Origin: MGIIb-O2 sp002494975
GTDB lineage: Archaea; Thermoplasmatota; Poseidoniia; Poseidoniales; Thalassarchaeaceae
Length of the DNA stretch: 64,000 bases
Reading direction: 5' to 3'
NCBI GenBank assembly: GCA_028355015.1
Contig: JAOMRN010000001.1
Span: forward strand, 248,001 to 312,000
Shown here one piece after another: positions 61,900 through 64,000 of the stretch (the first letter of the stretch is position 1; every line of letters begins with the position of its first letter). The notes under the pieces were generated by a model that did no database searches, had not been told where the DNA came from, and worked only from the letters and a program-made list of their open reading frames with translations. The translations under genes and the position numbers were made by a program.

Positions 61900-62958
61900 A
61901 TGTCTAAAGACGCATTTTGTATTGTTTGTGGCGATACTACTACTCTTTCTTCAAATAGGCTATGCGAAGTATGTTTTCGTAAGCGAGTCAACTTATCTAA
62001 AATGCCCAAAGTGATTCAACAATTTCGATGTCCAAAGTGTGAGTGCTATGAAATTCGTGGTCGTTGGTCAAAAATGGAACATGAAACCTTAGCAGACTTA
62101 AGAATTAGAGATAATCTTGAAATTGATGATAGAGCAGATGATGTTAATGTTGATTTCGCTCTGCAAGTAATTGACGATAGAACCAACAGAGTTCATTTAG
62201 ATGTTTCAGGCACGATTGATAATTTCTTTTTTGAAGATAGTTATGAGGTATTAATTCAGACTAGTAATGCAATATGTACTCCTTGCACGAGAAAAGATGG
62301 TGCCTACTTTGAAGCGATAGTTCAACTTCGTTCAGCAGGTCGTAAGTTGTCGGAAAGTGAGCTTAGAGAATTGAGAGCTACTCTAGATGAAATGCTTGGG
62401 GGAATGGAAGCTGATCCTATGTTTTTTATAACTAAGGAAGGTATAGTGACAGGGGGTTGGGATTTACAACTAGGCTCTAAATCAATGGCAAGATCTTGGG
62501 GGAGAATTTTAACAAAGAAATTTGGTGGGACAATAAAAGAAACTTCAACAGTTGTTGGAATGAGGGATGGAATAGAAATTACTAGACTTACTGTTAGTTA
62601 TCGTAAGCCAGCCTATGCTGTTGGAGATGTCGTTAAGCTGAACAATGATTTGTGGTTAATTGATTCATGGCAGAAAGATGGACCAATTATCCGCCGCTTA
62701 AAATTCTTTCAACGCTCTGGAGCAACATGGAGAGATATGGAAAAAGCGAGGATTATTTGTTCAACTTCGGACCAACATATTGTCGATATTATGAATAGAG
62801 ATAGTTCTGCTGCGGAAGTTATGAGCCCTCAAGATTACACCATGACTACAGTTGCTCTTCCATACGATGATGATATTAAATCTACTAAATTACGAATTGG
62901 TTACATACATGATGTATGGGTGGCACTACCTGGGTTTACGGCGGAGGATGCGATATGA
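61900..62958 (+). CDS. nmd3: NMD3-family protein
   Basis: Archaeal homolog of the eukaryotic 60S export adaptor Nmd3, likely acting in large-subunit maturation or stability. Zinc-binding N-terminus: FCIVCGD, LCEVCFRKR, FRCPKCECYEIRGRW and CTPCTRKDGAYFEAIVQLR, the last being the most typical Nmd3 motif. C-terminal beta domain follows. The frame opens at 61876 (MLSQRLRD), but ATG 61900 has aaggttgag upstream and begins MSKDAFCIVCGD; 352 residues. Overlaps the next gene by four bases (ATGA). Confidence 0.92.
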   Translation: MSKDAFCIVCGDTTTLSSNRLCEVCFRKRVNLSKMPKVIQQFRCPKCECYEIRGRWSKMEHETLADLRIRDNLEIDDRADDVNVDFALQVIDDRTNRVHLDVSGTIDNFFFEDSYEVLIQTSNAICTPCTRKDGAYFEAIVQLRSAGRKLSESELRELRATLDEMLGGMEADPMFFITKEGIVTGGWDLQLGSKSMARSWGRILTKKFGGTIKETSTVVGMRDGIEITRLTVSYRKPAYAVGDVVKLNNDLWLIDSWQKDGPIIRRLKFFQRSGATWRDMEKARIICSTSDQHIVDIMNRDSSAAEVMSPQDYTMTTVALPYDDDIKSTKLRIGYIHDVWVALPGFTAEDAI

Positions 62959-63995
62959 TTCCGAGAGATATGGACGAGCTTCTGAAAAATTTAGATCATC
63001 GTGACATGGCAGGATATACTCGTAATTTCATTGATGATTTTGAACAAGCGATTAATTCTAAGTTAGATATTCCCAAAGATACTGATTGGTCCGGTGTATT
63101 ATGTTTAGGAATGGGAGGTTCCGGTGCAGGGGGGATGTATCTTTCTGCATTATCAGATCACTCAGGAGGACTGCCATTTGTCGTTTGGAGAGATTATGGT
63201 TTACCTTCTTGGTGGGGGCCTGATTGGTTAATAATTGCAACGTCTTATTCAGGAAATACCGAGGAAACACTTGATGGTGTGAAAGAAGCATTAGAGTCAG
63301 GAGGTACAGTCATTGGTATTTCATCAGGAGGTGAATTAAAAAAAGTCATTACTGAGGATGAGGAGTGCCTATATTTGCAGGTTCCAAGTGGTCAAATGCC
63401 ACGTTCAGCATTTGGTCATTTATTCGGAACTCAATTAGCGGTTTGTTGGGAAATAGGTATTATTGAAAAGCCAAATCCCGAAGAAATCACATCTATGTTA
63501 AGCCGCTTACGTTCTCTATCGATAGACTCAGACATAAGTGGAGGGAATGGATTGGTTATTTCTGTAGCAGAGTCGATGCTTGGTAAACAAATTGGTATAA
63601 TTACTCCTACCGTTTTAAGTTGCGCTGGTCGACGCTTTTCTAATCAACTAAATGAGAACTCAGATGTTTTTGCTCGTCCCACAGAATTACCTGAAATGAA
63701 TCATAATGAGATAGTTGCATGGGCTTCTTCAGAAAGTAATGAACATTCTTTAATCTATTTTTCATGCGAAGATATTCATCCTAGAATACGTTCTAGAATG
63801 AACTGGATGTTAGAAAATATTGCAAATGAAAACTCTTGGATAATTGACTGTGAAGGTGAAAGTTTACTAGAAAGATTACTCTATGCATCTCATATTTCCG
63901 ATTGGATAAGTATCGCACTAGCACTATTGCGAGGTGTAGATCCATCTGAAATGGGTTCAATAATTGAACTCAAGTCTCATCTCTCTAAGGTCTAG
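62955..63995 (+). CDS. Bifunctional phosphoglucose/phosphomannose isomerase (SIS domain)
   Basis: 346 residues. Interconverts glucose 6-phosphate, mannose 6-phosphate and fructose 6-phosphate. Two SIS domains: GMGGSGAGGMYLSALS and ATSYSGNTEETLDGV in the first; the second has the catalytic PEMNHNEIVAW segment and an ending ISDWISIALALLRGVDPSEMG typical of the archaeal enzyme. Start ATG 62955 lies on the ATGA overlap with nmd3 and has ggagg upstream. Complete, ending five bases before the window end. Confidence 0.92.
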   Translation: MIPRDMDELLKNLDHRDMAGYTRNFIDDFEQAINSKLDIPKDTDWSGVLCLGMGGSGAGGMYLSALSDHSGGLPFVVWRDYGLPSWWGPDWLIIATSYSGNTEETLDGVKEALESGGTVIGISSGGELKKVITEDEECLYLQVPSGQMPRSAFGHLFGTQLAVCWEIGIIEKPNPEEITSMLSRLRSLSIDSDISGGNGLVISVAESMLGKQIGIITPTVLSCAGRRFSNQLNENSDVFARPTELPEMNHNEIVAWASSESNEHSLIYFSCEDIHPRIRSRMNWMLENIANENSWIIDCEGESLLERLLYASHISDWISIALALLRGVDPSEMGSIIELKSHLSKV

Positions 63996-64000
63996 TATAT

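Overview
The window looks like a low-GC chromosome segment from a marine planktonic euryarchaeon, most likely Marine Group II (Candidatus Poseidoniales). No tool search was possible, so this rests on gene content. Archaeal information-processing genes are present: A-type ATP synthase, aIF2 gamma, S6e, L10e, Nmd3, Dph2, Orc1/Cdc6 and archaeal HGPRTase. They sit beside bacterial-type genes: MutS-MutL, GyrA-GyrB, SMC-ScpA-ScpB, Suf and cytochrome c maturation. Several very large secreted proteins (PKD metalloprotease, subtilase, rhomboid) are also typical of that group. No insertion sequence, prophage, CRISPR array or rRNA was seen.

Layout. 1-5.6 kb: tail of the A-type ATP synthase operon (E partial, C, F, A, B, D). 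5.6-10.6 kb: a degenerate site-2-protease-like membrane protein, ketopantoate reductase and L-aspartate oxidase. 10.8-16.4 kb: smc-scpA-scpB. 16.4-17.7 kb: class II HMG-CoA reductase. 17.7-18.07 kb: the longest gene-free stretch, holding a cluster of GCGTTAA repeats. 18.07-20.3 kb: an unusual AAA+/winged-helix protein and a DUF357 protein. 20.3-26.0 kb (minus strand): PIN protein, aIF2 gamma, S6e, Orc1/Cdc6, Dph2, HGPRTase-like and L10e. 26-27 kb: EamA transporter. 27.2-31.9 kb: mutS-mutL. 31.9-33.9 kb: aroA and a DUF4105-like protein. About 34 kb: tRNA-Ser(GCT). 34.1-38.8 kb: gyrB-gyrA. 39-39.8 kb: aroD. 39.8-46.6 kb: secreted proteins including a PKD metalloprotease and a glutaminyl cyclase. 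46.6-48.7 kb: a thymidylate-kinase fusion and a DUF2085 protein. 48.8-52.9 kb: sufC-sufB-sufD plus a tiny zinc-ribbon gene, with a divergent NFU-like gene. 52.9-59.4 kb: Maf, a 1600-residue subtilase and a rhomboid protease. 59.5-61.8 kb: a fused CcmA-CcmB, CcmC and a 50-residue CcmD-like protein. 61.9-64 kb: Nmd3 and phosphoglucose/phosphomannose isomerase.

How it works together. The middle of the window is rich in chromosome-maintenance genes: condensin, an Orc1/Cdc6 initiator, a second AAA+/winged-helix protein next to the repeat cluster, gyrase and mismatch repair. This suggests, without proving it, that the window lies near a replication origin. The right half is devoted to envelope and redox functions: secreted proteolysis, Fe-S assembly and haem export for cytochrome c.

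Two genes too short for routine ORF calling were found by reading the sequence: a 59-residue zinc-ribbon gene overlapping the end of sufD (48785-48964, minus) and a CcmD-like gene overlapping the end of ccmC (61689-61841, plus). Start codons were often moved downstream of the longest frame where a Shine-Dalgarno match or family alignment favoured it.
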